64,000 bases of DNA. Origin: Serratia marcescens (GTDB taxonomy: Bacteria > Pseudomonadota > Gammaproteobacteria > Enterobacterales > Enterobacteriaceae). The stretch spans positions 1-64,000 of the forward strand of contig JADMXW010000004.1 of assembly GCA_015548865.1 (NCBI GenBank), read 5' to 3'. Under the pieces are notes generated by a model that worked only from the letters and a program-made list of their open reading frames with translations, was not told the origin of the DNA and did not search any database. Positions 41,577-52,526 of this stretch are shown here, piece by piece; position 1 is the first letter of the stretch; every line of letters begins with the position of its first letter. Made by a program: the position numbers and the translations under genes.

Positions 41577-41604
41577 CGCCGGGCATCGCTGTCCGGCGTT
41601 TTTT
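41577..41604 (+). terminator. Terminator of the chemoreceptor gene
   Basis: CGCCGG / CCGGCG hairpin followed by T6, about 50 bp after the stop codon. Confidence 0.75.
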
Positions 41605-41608
41605 CATT

Positions 41609-41752
41609 TATACCCGTCATACGTCACGTTGCAGATGCGTTGGCGGCAAACGTTATTCTGCCCATTCTTGGGCTTCACCTTTTACGAAGCCGCCGTAGGC
41701 GGCGTTCAAAACGTGAACGTTTTGTCCCGCAACTCGAATTATTTTGGGTATA
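41609..41752. repeat. Palindromic intergenic repeat, variant copy D
   Basis: 144 bp with intact TATACCC / GGGTATA ends and the AACGTGAACGTT inner stem, but the interior differs from copies A and B and holds its own stem (GAAGCCGCCGTAGGCGGC). It begins 4 bp after the chemoreceptor terminator. Confidence 0.75.
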
Positions 41753-41883
41753 TACGCCCGCGTTCCTTTGACATGAAGTTGAACCTATTTCACCCATCAT
41801 GAAGTACAATCACTGGATAATGCAGCGTCACTCCACTAGAGTGAACGCGCTTGGAATGTCACACCTGCCGGAGAAGAAAGAGA

Positions 41884-42552
41884 ATGACCCCCACGTTGAG
41901 TCGCGAAGCGGCGCTGGTTCACGAAGCGTTGTTGGCGCGCGGTCTGGAAACCCCATTGCGCGGCGCGCTGCTGGATGCGGCTACCCGTAAGGCGCGTATC
42001 GCTGAACACATGACCGAGGTAATGAACCTGCTAAGCCTCGATCTGCAAGATGACAGTCTGGCAGAAACGCCTAATCGCATCGCAAAAATGTATGTGGATG
42101 AAATTTTCGCGGGGCTTGATTATGCCAATTTCCCGAAAATTACCATTATTGAAAACAAAATGAAGGTTGATGAGATGGTAACGGTGCGTGATATTACGCT
42201 GACCAGCACCTGTGAACACCATTTTGTGACCATTGATGGCAAGGCTACCGTCGCTTACATTCCAAAAGAAGGGGTGATTGGCCTGTCAAAGATCAACCGC
42301 ATTGTGCAGTTCTTTGCACAACGCCCTCAGGTGCAAGAGCGGCTGACGCAGCAGATTCTTGTCGCTCTGCAAACGTTGCTGGGGACCAGCAACGTTGCTG
42401 TGTCGATTGATGCGGTGCATTATTGTGTAAAAGCGCGTGGCATTTGTGATGCAACCAGTGCCACGACAACCACCTCATTAGGCGGGCTGTTCAAATCGAG
42501 CCAGAATACGCGTCAGGAATTCCTGCGTGCAGTGCGTCACCACCAACAGTGA
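41884..42552 (+). CDS. folE: GTP cyclohydrolase I
   Basis: 222 residues as in E. coli, from the ATG at 41884 ([17 protein letters not shown]). Zinc ligands in TCEHHF and [12 protein letters not shown]-binding QERLTQQI. It makes 7,8-dihydroneopterin triphosphate for folate and queuosine synthesis. Followed by yeiB as in E. coli. Confidence 0.97.
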   Translation: MTPTLSREAALVHEALLARGLETPLRGALLDAATRKARIAEHMTEVMNLLSLDLQDDSLAETPNRIAKMYVDEIFAGLDYANFPKITIIENKMKVDEMVTVRDITLTSTCEHHFVTIDGKATVAYIPKEGVIGLSKINRIVQFFAQRPQVQERLTQQILVALQTLLGTSNVAVSIDAVHYCVKARGICDATSATTTTSLGGLFKSSQNTRQEFLRAVRHHQQ

Positions 42553-42624
42553 TTTCCTTTACGGCGGTCATATACAGTGACCGCCGACAGACCGTTTTAC
42601 TTCCATCGGGTTGGCGCTAAACCT

Positions 42625-43791
42625 ATGATGCATCAATCCCCGACATCGTCCCAACGTATCGCTACGCTGGACTTTGTGCGCGGCGTTGCCGTATTGGGCA
42701 TTTTATTGCTCAACATTACTGCCTTTGGTCTGCCCAAGGCGGCCTATCTCAATCCCGCCTATGCTGGCTATCCTTCGCTGCGTGATGCTCTGACATGGGC
42801 ATTGATGGATGTGATAGCGCAAGCAAAGTTTCTCACGCTGTTTGCCCTGCTGTTTGGCGCTGGGTTACAACTGCTACTGACGCGCGGTACGCGTTGGGTT
42901 CATGCTCGCTTGTTCTGGTTGATGATCTTTGGATTGCTACACGGCATCTTTCTGTGGGATGGCGATATATTGCTGGATTACGGCCTTATCGGGTTGCTCT
43001 GCTATACCATGATCAGGCAGGCGGACAGCAGTCGTATGCTGATGCGTATGGGTATTTTCATGTATAGCGTAGGGGTTGGCATGCTGGTGGTCTTGAGCCA
43101 GATTATCAGCCCTGAACCGGGGCGCTATTGGTTACCGGGGGACGCTGACCTTGCCTATGAAGCGTATTGGTTACAGCTTGGCGGTATGGAGGCGTGGCGC
43201 AATCGTGTTGATTTGATGATAGAAAGCTTACTATCACTCGGTGTTCAGTACGGATGGCTGTTAGGCGGGTCATTGCTGCTTGGGGCTGGATTGATGCGCA
43301 GCGGTTGGTTGCGCGGTGAATTTAGTTTGACGCACTATCGCAAGGTTGCTTGGTGGCTCATTGGCCTGGGATTGGTCATTGACGCTAGCGGTGTTGTGTT
43401 GCAGTGGCATGTCGCATGGGAGTATCGCTGGAGTGGTCTGCTACTGCAAATTCCACGCGATATTGCCGCACCGATTCAGGCAATTGGCTATCTGACGCTC
43501 TGTTATGGGTATTGGCCTACGCTGTCTCAGTGGCGTGCGTCAATATGGATAGGCGATATTGGGCGGATGGCATTGAGCAGCTATCTGTTACAGACGGTAA
43601 TTTGCACTACCTTCTTTTATCACTGGGGTGGGTTTATGCGGTTTGATCGCCTGCAGTTACTGGGTATAGTTCCTGTAGTCTGGGTGATTAATGGCGTGGT
43701 GGCTCACTATTGGTTACGTTATTTCCCGCAAGGACCGTTGGAGTGGGGGTGGCGGCGCTTAACGGGGCTGGTAGCCAGCGGTTCGCACTAA
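42625..43791 (+). CDS. yeiB: YeiB family inner-membrane protein (DUF418)
   Basis: 388 residues from the ATG at 42625; a GTG at 42577 gives an extra 16 codons not seen in E. coli. Roughly ten membrane segments. The conserved RIATLDFVRGVAVLGILLLNI at the N-terminus and the C-terminal DUF418 region (IGRMALSSYLLQTVICT) are clear. Possible acyl transfer or envelope role in related proteins, unproven here. Convergent with sanA. Confidence 0.9.
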   Translation: MMHQSPTSSQRIATLDFVRGVAVLGILLLNITAFGLPKAAYLNPAYAGYPSLRDALTWALMDVIAQAKFLTLFALLFGAGLQLLLTRGTRWVHARLFWLMIFGLLHGIFLWDGDILLDYGLIGLLCYTMIRQADSSRMLMRMGIFMYSVGVGMLVVLSQIISPEPGRYWLPGDADLAYEAYWLQLGGMEAWRNRVDLMIESLLSLGVQYGWLLGGSLLLGAGLMRSGWLRGEFSLTHYRKVAWWLIGLGLVIDASGVVLQWHVAWEYRWSGLLLQIPRDIAAPIQAIGYLTLCYGYWPTLSQWRASIWIGDIGRMALSSYLLQTVICTTFFYHWGGFMRFDRLQLLGIVPVVWVINGVVAHYWLRYFPQGPLEWGWRRLTGLVASGSH

Positions 43792-43800
43792 CTTTTGTGC

Positions 43801-44667
<867 letters not shown>

Positions 44668-44706
44668 TTATTGATTGATCGTTGTGTGACTGCGCAAAAA
44701 AAAGGC

Positions 44707-44729
44707 AAAAACCGGCCATCAGGCCGGCT
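44707..44729 (-). terminator. Terminator of rimO
   Basis: On the minus strand GCCGGCC / GGCCGGT hairpin followed by a T-rich run, about 20 bp after the rimO stop. Confidence 0.8.
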
Positions 44730-44748
44730 GTCATAAAGAAAGGCAGGG

Positions 44749-46086
44749 TTAGTTTACTTTGCTACCCCACAGGTCGTATTCATCAGCGTGTTCGATGACA
44801 ACCTGTACAACATCTCCGACCTTAACGCCGGTTTCACCGTTGAGATAAACACTGCCATCGATTTCCGGTGCATCGGCCATGCTACGACCAATGGCTCCTT
44901 CATCATCCACTTCGTCGATCAGCACCCGCAGAGTACGGCCGATTTTTTCCTGCAGTCGTTCAGCAGAGATACGCTGTTGCAGTGCCATAAAGCGGTGAAA
45001 ACGTTCTTCTTTTATCTCTTCTGGCACCTGGTCAGGCAGTTCATTCGCGGTGGCGCCTTCCACTGGGCTGTATTTGAAACAGCCTACGCGATCCAGCCGT
45101 GCCTCGCTCAGGAAATCGAGCAGCATTTGAAAGTCTTCTTCCGTTTCACCGGGAAAACCGACGATAAAAGTGGAGCGTAATGTCAGTTCAGGACACAGCG
45201 TACGCCACTGTTTGATACGCTCCAACGTGCGCTCTACGGCACCTGGGCGTTTCATCAGTTTGAGAATTTTGGGGCTAGCATGCTGCAATGGAATATCCAG
45301 ATAAGGCAGAATCTTGCCTGCAGCCATCAACGGAATAACGTCATCCACGTGTGGATAGGGATAAACATAGTGCAACCGCACCCACACACCCAGTGAAGCA
45401 AGCTGCTCGCACAGACTTACCATGCTGGTTTTGACCGGTTGTCCATTCCAAAAGCCAGTACGCTGCTTCACATCGGCACCGTAGGCTGAAGTATCCTGTG
45501 AGATCACCAGAAGTTCTTTAACCCCGGCCTCGACCAGTCGTTTGGCCTCATCCAGCACGCTGCCAATTGGTCGGCTATCCAAATCGCCGCGCATGGAAGG
45601 GATGATGCAAAACGTGCAGCGATGATTGCAGCCTTCAGAGATTTTCAGGTAAGCGTAGTGCTTGGGCGTCAGTTTGACACCTTGTGCAGGCACCAGGCTG
45701 GTAAAGGGATCGTGTGCGGGTTTGGGAACATAATGATGCACATGTGAGATCACCTGCTCGTAGCTGTGTGGGCCAGAAATTTCCAACACTTTAGGATGCA
45801 CTTCGCGGATTTGGTTTTCTTTGGCACCGAGGCAGCCCGTAACGATCACTTTGCCATTTTCATTCAGCGCTTCGCCAATCGCTTCCAGCGACTCTTGCAC
45901 CGCACTGTCGATAAAACCGCAGGTATTGACGATAACGACTTCTGCGTCATCGTAGGTTGGCACTACCTGATAGCCCTCATTGCGCAATTCCGTGAGAATG
46001 CGTTCGGAATCTACCAGGTTTTTGGGGCAACCAAGGCTCACGAATCCGACTTTAGGTGCGGCGGCAGGTGTTTTTGTGTGGGACAT
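44749..46086 (-). CDS. rimO: Ribosomal protein S12 methylthiotransferase
   Basis: 445 residues. UPF0004 domain with Cys20, Cys56 and Cys85 for the first Fe-S cluster, radical-[11 protein letters not shown] with Cys153, Cys157 and Cys160, and a C-terminal TRAM domain. It methylthiolates Asp88 (E. coli numbering 89) of S12. First gene of the second synteny block. Confidence 0.96.
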   Translation of the reverse strand: MSHTKTPAAAPKVGFVSLGCPKNLVDSERILTELRNEGYQVVPTYDDAEVVIVNTCGFIDSAVQESLEAIGEALNENGKVIVTGCLGAKENQIREVHPKVLEISGPHSYEQVISHVHHYVPKPAHDPFTSLVPAQGVKLTPKHYAYLKISEGCNHRCTFCIIPSMRGDLDSRPIGSVLDEAKRLVEAGVKELLVISQDTSAYGADVKQRTGFWNGQPVKTSMVSLCEQLASLGVWVRLHYVYPYPHVDDVIPLMAAGKILPYLDIPLQHASPKILKLMKRPGAVERTLERIKQWRTLCPELTLRSTFIVGFPGETEEDFQMLLDFLSEARLDRVGCFKYSPVEGATANELPDQVPEEIKEERFHRFMALQQRISAERLQEKIGRTLRVLIDEVDDEGAIGRSMADAPEIDGSVYLNGETGVKVGDVVQVVIEHADEYDLWGSKVN

Positions 46087-46330
46087 TCTACTTTACTCAC
46101 TTTGCATCAATGGCGCGGGATTTTAATGGCATTACGGTAAAAATTATACAGCTAAGTGTACGGGCAATGCGAGAAAGTGGCGTCATGCTGTGTTAGGTGG
46201 AAGGAAAAAGAGGGCAGGATCCTGCTTCACTCTGCGCTAACGTCAAGAAAAGTAAAACGTCGCGGCTTTTTTTGCGTGCCACAGCACCGATGCCTACAGT
46301 TACAGAAATACCTAGCCGGGGAGTCTTGCT

Positions 46331-47464
46331 ATGTCGTTTTCATTGACCAGGATATTTACTGCATCTGCACACGGGTTATTGCTGTTCGTTCTTGCCCTCT
46401 CTACTCCGGGAATAGCTGCGGAGCCTGTCGTGACAGTGCTACAAGATAAGCTGGATCACCCTTGGTCACTGGCTTTTTTGCCGGGAAACGATGGTATTCT
46501 GATGACTGAGCGCGCCGGGCAACTGCGTCATTGGCAAGAGGGGAAAGGGCTTTCGGCACCCATTGATGGCGTACCACTGGTGTTTGCCAAATCACAGGGC
46601 GGTTTGCTTGAGGTGGTTTTGGCCCCCGATTTTGCGCAAAGTCGTCGAGTCTACCTGAGTTTTGCCGAAGCGGGTGATGATGGCAATGCGGGTACTGCCG
46701 TAGGCTATGGCCGATTGTCCGATGACTACCGTCAGTTGGAACATTTCACCGTCTTTTTCCGCCAACAGCCTAAGCTTTCTAGTGGTAATCATTTCGGCGG
46801 CAAGCTGGCCTTTGATAAAAATGGGATGCTGTTTATCTCTCTGGGCGAAAATAATCAGCGCCCGACAGCGCAGGACTTGGACAAGCTGCAAGGAAAGATC
46901 GTGCGGCTGACAGCAGAAGGCAACGTCCCAGTCGATAATCCCTTCGTCAATAAGGCGGGGGCGCGACCCGAAATTTGGTCTTACGGCCACCGAAATCCGC
47001 AAGGGTTGGCATTCAACCCTGTCACTGGAACGCTGTGGGAACATGAGCATGGCCCACGCGGAGGGGATGAGATCAACTTTCCCGCAGCCGGAAAAAACTA
47101 CGGTTGGCCGCTGGCGACACACGGTATCAACTACTCCGGGTTGAAAATCCCAGAAGCAAAGGGAACGCATGTACCGGGTATGGCCGATCCTGTCCATGTG
47201 TGGGCAAAATCACCGGGTATCAGCGGCATCGCATTTTATCAGAGTGACCGTTTTCCTCAGTGGAAAAATTCGGTGTTTATCGGCGCCCTGGCAGAGCGCA
47301 ATCTGATCCGTTTAACGGTGGATGGCGATCGTATTGTCTCTGAAGAACGCCTGTTACAGGACCGTAATGAACGTATTCGTGAAGTCAGAACTGGGCCGGA
47401 TGGCTACCTGTACCTGCTAACCGATGACAGGGATGGCAAATTGCTGCGGGTTGGGCTGAAATAA
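46331..47464 (+). CDS. yliI: PQQ-dependent aldose sugar dehydrogenase YliI
   Basis: 377 residues. A Sec signal peptide (cleavage likely after GIAA) and a six-bladed soluble glucose dehydrogenase-type propeller with NHFGGKLAFD, YGHRNPQG and EHGPRGGDE. The E. coli enzyme (Asd) oxidises aldoses in the periplasm with PQQ and calcium. Order rimO-yliI-gstB is conserved. Confidence 0.93.
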   Translation: MSFSLTRIFTASAHGLLLFVLALSTPGIAAEPVVTVLQDKLDHPWSLAFLPGNDGILMTERAGQLRHWQEGKGLSAPIDGVPLVFAKSQGGLLEVVLAPDFAQSRRVYLSFAEAGDDGNAGTAVGYGRLSDDYRQLEHFTVFFRQQPKLSSGNHFGGKLAFDKNGMLFISLGENNQRPTAQDLDKLQGKIVRLTAEGNVPVDNPFVNKAGARPEIWSYGHRNPQGLAFNPVTGTLWEHEHGPRGGDEINFPAAGKNYGWPLATHGINYSGLKIPEAKGTHVPGMADPVHVWAKSPGISGIAFYQSDRFPQWKNSVFIGALAERNLIRLTVDGDRIVSEERLLQDRNERIREVRTGPDGYLYLLTDDRDGKLLRVGLK

Positions 47465-47479
47465 CCAGCGTACTCTGTT

Positions 47480-47553
47480 TATACCCGTCATACTTCACGT
47501 TGCAGGACAAAACGTTAACGTTTTGTCCTGCAACTCGAATTATTTAGGGTATA
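47480..47553. repeat. Palindromic intergenic repeat, minimal hairpin copy E
   Basis: 74 bp. The TATACCC...GTTGCAGGACAAAACG arm is followed directly by its complementary arm, centred on GTTAAC, giving a nearly complete snap-back hairpin. This shows the minimum unit of the family. It separates the convergent yliI and gstB genes and may serve as their terminator. Confidence 0.85.
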
Positions 47554-47575
47554 GAATAATGCCGGATAAATGACA

Positions 47576-48193
47576 TCAGGTTAATGGCAACATGACCGTG
47601 TCGCGGTAAGCGGGGCGCGCGGTCAATTGTTGATACCAGCGTTCCAGATGTGGCAATGACGGGCGCTCGATGTCCATGTTAAACCAGCCATAAGCGATAC
47701 ATCCCAAGGGGATATCGCCAATACCGAATGCCTGCCCAGACAGCCAGGGTTGACGAGAGAGGGTATCATCAGCAATCGCCAGCAGGCGTTCGCATTCCGC
47801 TTTCTGTTTGGCAATCAGGGCAACATCGCGCTGTTCGGGGGCGGTACGGACCAGACCGATAAATACGGTGCCAAATGGCACACCCAAAGATATTGCCCAA
47901 TCCATCCATTTTTCTGCACTGGCGCGTTGACCATGGTCGGCCAGATACAGACTTTGTTGGCCGTATTTGGCTGCCAGATAACGAACAATGGTATTCGATT
48001 CCCATAACACCACATCGTCGTCTTGCAGGCAGGGGATCAGACCGTTCGGGTTCATGGCCAAATAATCCGCATCGTGATTACGGCCAAACTGACCGCCAGC
48101 AAGAATGTGCTGATAACCCAAGCCCAGTTCGGCGGCTAACCAACGGACTTTTTTGACATTACTCGAATTCTCTCGGCCCCATAAAGTAAGCAT
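47576..48193 (-). CDS. gstB: Glutathione S-transferase GstB
   Basis: 205 residues (E. coli 208) from the ATG at 48193, preceded by AGAGG; the frame is open 66 codons upstream without a signal. Thioredoxin-like N-terminal domain with WGRENSSNVKKVRWL and GLIPCLQDDD, VLWESNTIVRYLA, then the helical C-terminal domain. E. coli GstB acts on bromoacetate-type substrates. Placement after yliI is conserved. Confidence 0.92.
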   Translation of the reverse strand: MLTLWGRENSSNVKKVRWLAAELGLGYQHILAGGQFGRNHDADYLAMNPNGLIPCLQDDDVVLWESNTIVRYLAAKYGQQSLYLADHGQRASAEKWMDWAISLGVPFGTVFIGLVRTAPEQRDVALIAKQKAECERLLAIADDTLSRQPWLSGQAFGIGDIPLGCIAYGWFNMDIERPSLPHLERWYQQLTARPAYRDTVMLPLT

Positions 48194-48444
48194 GATTAAC
48201 CTCTGATGACGAATGGGAGGAAGTGCGTTGACACCCTGGCGCCAACTACGCCTGCCACTATACCTGCTTTTCAAACGCGTGGGGTGATAAGAAAAGGGAA
48301 TTATCATCATGAATAACCGACTGTTTTGATCCCAGCTTGCGTGTGCTAACGTGTCGCCGTCATAAAGATATGCCAATTTAATCTTTATCATCCCAAAGCG
48401 GATTTTTCATAATGCAGTACACAATTTAAAACAGGGAAACCACA

Positions 48445-49296
48445 ATGACTTTGACCCATCGTTTTCGCGCTGTGCTGGGCGCTGCGCTTATTTCCGCACT
48501 GCCGTTTTTTGCGGGTATTTCTACGGCACATGCCAGTACCGATCCGCAAACGCTGACGTTTGGTGTAGCGCCGGGTCCATACGGCGACATGGTAAACCAG
48601 ACCATTAAACCGCAACTGGAGAAAAAGGGCTACAAAGTCGTTGTGCGGGAATTTAGCGACTACGTGCAGCCTAATCTGGCGCTGGCGAATGGCAGCATTG
48701 ATGCCAACTTGTTCCAACACTCGCTTTATCTGGAAAAATTTGCGGCTGACAAAGGGTTAAAACTGGCGAAGCTGATCATCGTGCCTACCGCGAGCATGGG
48801 ATTCTATTCAAAAAAAATCCATTCGCTGGATGAGCTGAAAAAAGGTGATGTGATCACGCTGTCCAACGATGCCACCAACCTGGCTCGCGGGTTGCGTTTC
48901 CTGCAATCTCTGGGGTTGATTACGATCAAACCGGAGCTTGATGCCACTAAAGCATCAGAAAAAGATATTGTTGATAACCCTCGTGGTCTGGTATTCAAAC
49001 CGCTGGAAGCCGCGCAGTTACCGCGCACGCTGGATAGCGTAACCGCATCGCTGGTTAACGGTAATTTTGCTTTTGCCGCGGGGCTGAAGCTGTCTACCGC
49101 CATCAAACTGGAAACCTTGGACGAAAACCTGAAAAACGTGATTGCCGTTCGTGCAGATGACATTGATAAGCCGTTTGCCAAAGATATCAAAGCTGCGGTG
49201 GAATCTGAAGAATATGCCGCTGCGATCAACGCGCCGGGCAGTGTCTTCAGCGAGTTTCAGAAGCCAGAATGGATGAAGGCACGCACCGCGCAGTAA
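48445..49296 (+). CDS. NlpA/MetQ-family substrate-binding protein
   Basis: 283 residues with a type I signal peptide (cleavage after AHA) rather than a lipobox. The MetQ/NlpA fold is evident from FGVAPGPYGDM, LANGSIDANLFQHSLYL and ALVNGNFA-like strings. First gene of a three-gene MetQNI-type importer (49383, 50395). Classical metNIQ in enterics lies elsewhere, so this is probably a paralogue whose ligand (methionine or another small amino acid or sulphur compound) is not determined. Confidence 0.85.
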   Translation: MTLTHRFRAVLGAALISALPFFAGISTAHASTDPQTLTFGVAPGPYGDMVNQTIKPQLEKKGYKVVVREFSDYVQPNLALANGSIDANLFQHSLYLEKFAADKGLKLAKLIIVPTASMGFYSKKIHSLDELKKGDVITLSNDATNLARGLRFLQSLGLITIKPELDATKASEKDIVDNPRGLVFKPLEAAQLPRTLDSVTASLVNGNFAFAAGLKLSTAIKLETLDENLKNVIAVRADDIDKPFAKDIKAAVESEEYAAAINAPGSVFSEFQKPEWMKARTAQ

Positions 49297-49382
49297 GACG
49301 GTATAAGCCACTGCTCCAGCGTGTTATTATCCCGGCCTTTGGCCGGGATATTGCTTTTTGTCCAAGATAAAACAGAGAATCG

Positions 49383-50402
49383 GTGATGATAGAGCTAAAC
49401 GCGATTAGCGTGAATTTTTCTCAAGGGAAACAGGGTGCAACGTCGGCGGTGGATAACGTCAGTTTGCATATCCGCCAGGGGGAGATCTTCGGGATTGTGG
49501 GCACCAGCGGTGCGGGAAAGAGTACCCTGTTGCGCACCATTAATGTATTGCAACGTCCAAGTAGTGGCACTGTCAAAGTAAATGGTGTCACGATCAGTGA
49601 TTTGAGCGGCAGCGAACTGCGTCGAGCACGCCAAAGTATTGGCATGATTTTTCAGCATTTTAACTTGATGCAGACGCGTACCGTGGCGGAAAACGTTGCG
49701 TTCAGTTTGAAAGCTGCCGGGAAATCTCCGCAGGAAATCGCGCAACGTGTGCCAGAAATGCTGAGTTTGGTGGGTTTGTCTGATAAAGCGGATGTTTATC
49801 CTTCCCGCTTGAGCGGCGGGCAGAAACAGCGCGTCGGTATTGCACGCGCCATTGCAAACCATCCTGAAGTGTTGCTGTGTGATGAACCGACATCGGCACT
49901 TGATTTGGAAACCTCTGCGGCCATTCTGGTGCTGCTCAAAGAGATCAATCAGCGCTTGGGGATCACGATCGTGTTGATTTCTCATGAAATGAGCGTCATC
50001 AAAACCGTGTGCGATCGCATGGCTGTGATGACGCAAGGTCGCGTAGTGGAAGAGGGGGACGTGTTTGATGTGTTTGCCGCACCTCAGCACCCGTTTACCC
50101 AACAACTGGTATCCCATACGCTGAATCTTGAGTTGCCTGCACGCTTGAAAGAAGAGTTGCAAGGGACATTGTTGAAAATTCTGTTTGTAGGGGATTCTGC
50201 CGAGCAACCCGTATTGTCCGATGTGGCTGTGCGCTATGGTGTTTCGGTCAACATTTTGCACGGTAAGATTGAATATATCGGCAACCGAGCGTTAGGCATT
50301 CTGGTGGTGCTACTGACGCACCCGTCTGACAGCGAGCAACTTGCTGCCGCCATCGATTATGTTCAAACCCGTACTGCGCGCGTGGAGGTGTTACATGGGT
50401 GA
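49383..50402 (+). CDS. MetN-type ABC transporter ATPase with NIL domain
   Basis: 339 residues. Walker A GTSGAGKS, Q-loop FQHFNLM, signature LSGGQKQR and Walker B LLCDEPTSALD. The C-terminal 80 residues form an NIL domain, which in MetN binds methionine and shuts off transport. Second gene of the cluster. The stop overlaps the permease start. Confidence 0.9.
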   Translation: MMIELNAISVNFSQGKQGATSAVDNVSLHIRQGEIFGIVGTSGAGKSTLLRTINVLQRPSSGTVKVNGVTISDLSGSELRRARQSIGMIFQHFNLMQTRTVAENVAFSLKAAGKSPQEIAQRVPEMLSLVGLSDKADVYPSRLSGGQKQRVGIARAIANHPEVLLCDEPTSALDLETSAAILVLLKEINQRLGITIVLISHEMSVIKTVCDRMAVMTQGRVVEEGDVFDVFAAPQHPFTQQLVSHTLNLELPARLKEELQGTLLKILFVGDSAEQPVLSDVAVRYGVSVNILHGKIEYIGNRALGILVVLLTHPSDSEQLAAAIDYVQTRTARVEVLHG

Positions 50403-51054
50403 TTTTTGGCTCGACCTTACCGTTGCATTTGGCGAAACCTTCCAGATGGTCAGCATTGCGACGTTGTGCGCCATTGTGGGCGGTTTGCCTCTGGGATTGC
50501 TGATTTTTGTTACCGACAGAAATCTTTTTTGGCAAAACCGTGCGGTGTATTTGTGCAGCACCATTTTGGTCAATATTATCCGCTCTATCCCCTTTGTCAT
50601 CCTGTTGGTGCTGTTGCTGCCGTTAACCCAGATTTTGCTGGGTAACACCATTGGGCCAGTGGCGGCGTCGGTGCCGATGTCTGTCGCCGCAATGGCTTTT
50701 TATGCGCGTCTGGTGGATAGCGCTTTGCGCGAAGTGGACCCCGGTATTGTTGAGGCGGCTGAAGCATTTGGTGCCAGCCCGATGCGTATTATTGGAACTG
50801 TACTGCTGCCGGAAGCCAAGGCCGGGTTGCTGCGTGGGCTGACTATTACCCTGGTGAGCCTGATCGGCTATTCCGCCATGGCGGGCATCGTAGGCGGTGG
50901 TGGTGTGGGTGATTTAGCGATTCGATTCGGTTACTACCGTTATGAAACTCAGGTCATGGTGGTGACGGTGATAGCTCTAGTTATCCTGGTGCAAGTGGTA
51001 CAAATGCTGGGTGACTGGTTTGCCAAGCGAGCAGACAAACGCGATCGTCGCTAA
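50395..51054 (+). CDS. MetI-type ABC transporter permease
   Basis: 219 residues from the ATG at 50395, which overlaps the last codons of the ATPase gene (8-bp overlap). Five membrane segments and the EAA loop (EAAEAFGASPMRIIGTVLLPEA). It completes the MetQNI-like importer. An upstream in-frame start within the ATPase gene is not credible. Confidence 0.9.
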   Translation: MGDFWLDLTVAFGETFQMVSIATLCAIVGGLPLGLLIFVTDRNLFWQNRAVYLCSTILVNIIRSIPFVILLVLLLPLTQILLGNTIGPVAASVPMSVAAMAFYARLVDSALREVDPGIVEAAEAFGASPMRIIGTVLLPEAKAGLLRGLTITLVSLIGYSAMAGIVGGGGVGDLAIRFGYYRYETQVMVVTVIALVILVQVVQMLGDWFAKRADKRDRR

Positions 51055-51296
51055 ATGTTCTTCCCGGCGAGTAGCGTTGCTGCTTGCCGGTTTTTCCTTC
51101 CTCCTTGGGCCAGATCCCATAACGTGTTTATAAATCAGCGTATTTTCTAGACGTTTGCATTTCTTTGAGTATCTTTACAGAGTAGGGCGTTTCATTGTCG
51201 GGCGGCGGACGGTAACGTCTACAGCCATTACCATTCGTTGCAAAAGATATCGAAATCTGACCAGATTAACCGCGCGACTAACGACATGGAGGACGC

Positions 51297-52526
51297 ATGA
51301 AGACCACGGCCCATTTTCCCCTGATACCACTATCTCCGGCCGCGTGCTCCCGCCTGATGCTGTGCAGTGCTACGCTGCTTTGGCTGACACTAGCCCCAAA
51401 TGCACACGCTGAACAAGCACCTGCTGCACCGCAGATCGAGGCCAAGGCCTTTATTCTTATGGATTATCACAGTGGTGCTGTGCTGGCGGAACAGCGGGCA
51501 GACGAGCGGCTCGATCCTGCTAGCTTGACGAAAATGATGGCAAGCTACGTTATCGGCCAAGCAATAAAAACGGAAAAAATCAAACCAGGCGATCTGGTGA
51601 CGGTTGGCAAAGATGCTTGGGCAACGGGCAATCCGGCGCTGCGCGGGTCGTCGCTCATGTTTTTGAAACCTGGTGATAAAATTTCGGTTTTGGATCTGAA
51701 TAAAGGGATTGTGATCCAATCGGGTAATTATGCCAGCATTGCATTGGCTGACTACGTGGCAGGCAGTCAGGATGCGTTTGTTAGCCTGATGAACAACTAC
51801 GTCAAATCACTTAACCTCACCAATACCCATTTCCTTACTGTGCATGGGTTGGATGCCGCCGGACAGTACAGTACTGCGCGCGATATGGCGCTGTTGGGGC
51901 AGGCGTTGATTCGCGATGTACCGGAAGAGTACGCTCTGCATAAAGAGAAAGAGTTTACCTTCAATAACATCAAACAGCCCAATCGTAACCGTTTATTGTG
52001 GAGTAGCAACATTAACGTGGACGGTATCAAAACCGGGCACACCAGCGGTGCCGGGCATAATCTGGTGGCATCCGCAACCGAAGGTAACATGCGGCTGATT
52101 TCTGTTGTACTGGGGGCGCCGACGGATGCCATCCGTTTCCGCGACAGCGAGAAATTGCTGACCTGGGGCTTCCGTTTCTTTGAAACGGTCACGCCAGTGC
52201 AGGCCAATACCACGTTTACCACGCAGCGTGTCTGGTATGGAGCGCAAAGTGAAGCGCGGTTGGGGGTTGCTGATGATGTCGCACTTACCGTGCCTAAAGG
52301 GCAAATGCGTAACTTGAAGGCCAGTTTTACCCTTACGGAGCCCCATTTACAGGCGCCGTTGGCGAAAAATCAGGCTGTAGGGATGATTGATTTTCAGTTA
52401 GAGGGTAAAACGATAGCCCAACGGCCGCTGGTGGTGCTGGATGAGGTGCCTGAAGCAGGGCTGTTTGGTCGATTGTGGGATGCGGTGATATTAACCCTGA
52501 CCAAATGGTTTGGCGGCTGGTTTTAA
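51297..52526 (+). CDS. dacC: D-alanyl-D-alanine carboxypeptidase PBP6
   Basis: 409 residues. Sec signal peptide cleaved after AHA. Penicillin-binding motifs SLTK (Ser76, Lys79), SGN (142-144) and KTG (245-247). A C-terminal amphipathic helix ending GGWF anchors it to the inner membrane. It trims pentapeptides in peptidoglycan. It is tail-to-tail with deoR, with 4 bp overlap at the stops. Confidence 0.95.
   Translation: MKTTAHFPLIPLSPAACSRLMLCSATLLWLTLAPNAHAEQAPAAPQIEAKAFILMDYHSGAVLAEQRADERLDPASLTKMMASYVIGQAIKTEKIKPGDLVTVGKDAWATGNPALRGSSLMFLKPGDKISVLDLNKGIVIQSGNYASIALADYVAGSQDAFVSLMNNYVKSLNLTNTHFLTVHGLDAAGQYSTARDMALLGQALIRDVPEEYALHKEKEFTFNNIKQPNRNRLLWSSNINVDGIKTGHTSGAGHNLVASATEGNMRLISVVLGAPTDAIRFRDSEKLLTWGFRFFETVTPVQANTTFTTQRVWYGAQSEARLGVADDVALTVPKGQMRNLKASFTLTEPHLQAPLAKNQAVGMIDFQLEGKTIAQRPLVVLDEVPEAGLFGRLWDAVILTLTKWFGGWF

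Noticed and set aside
49395..50261. Long minus-strand frame (288 codons)
   Set aside because: It lies wholly opposite the MetN-type ATPase gene, which has complete motifs; the antisense frame has no family pattern.
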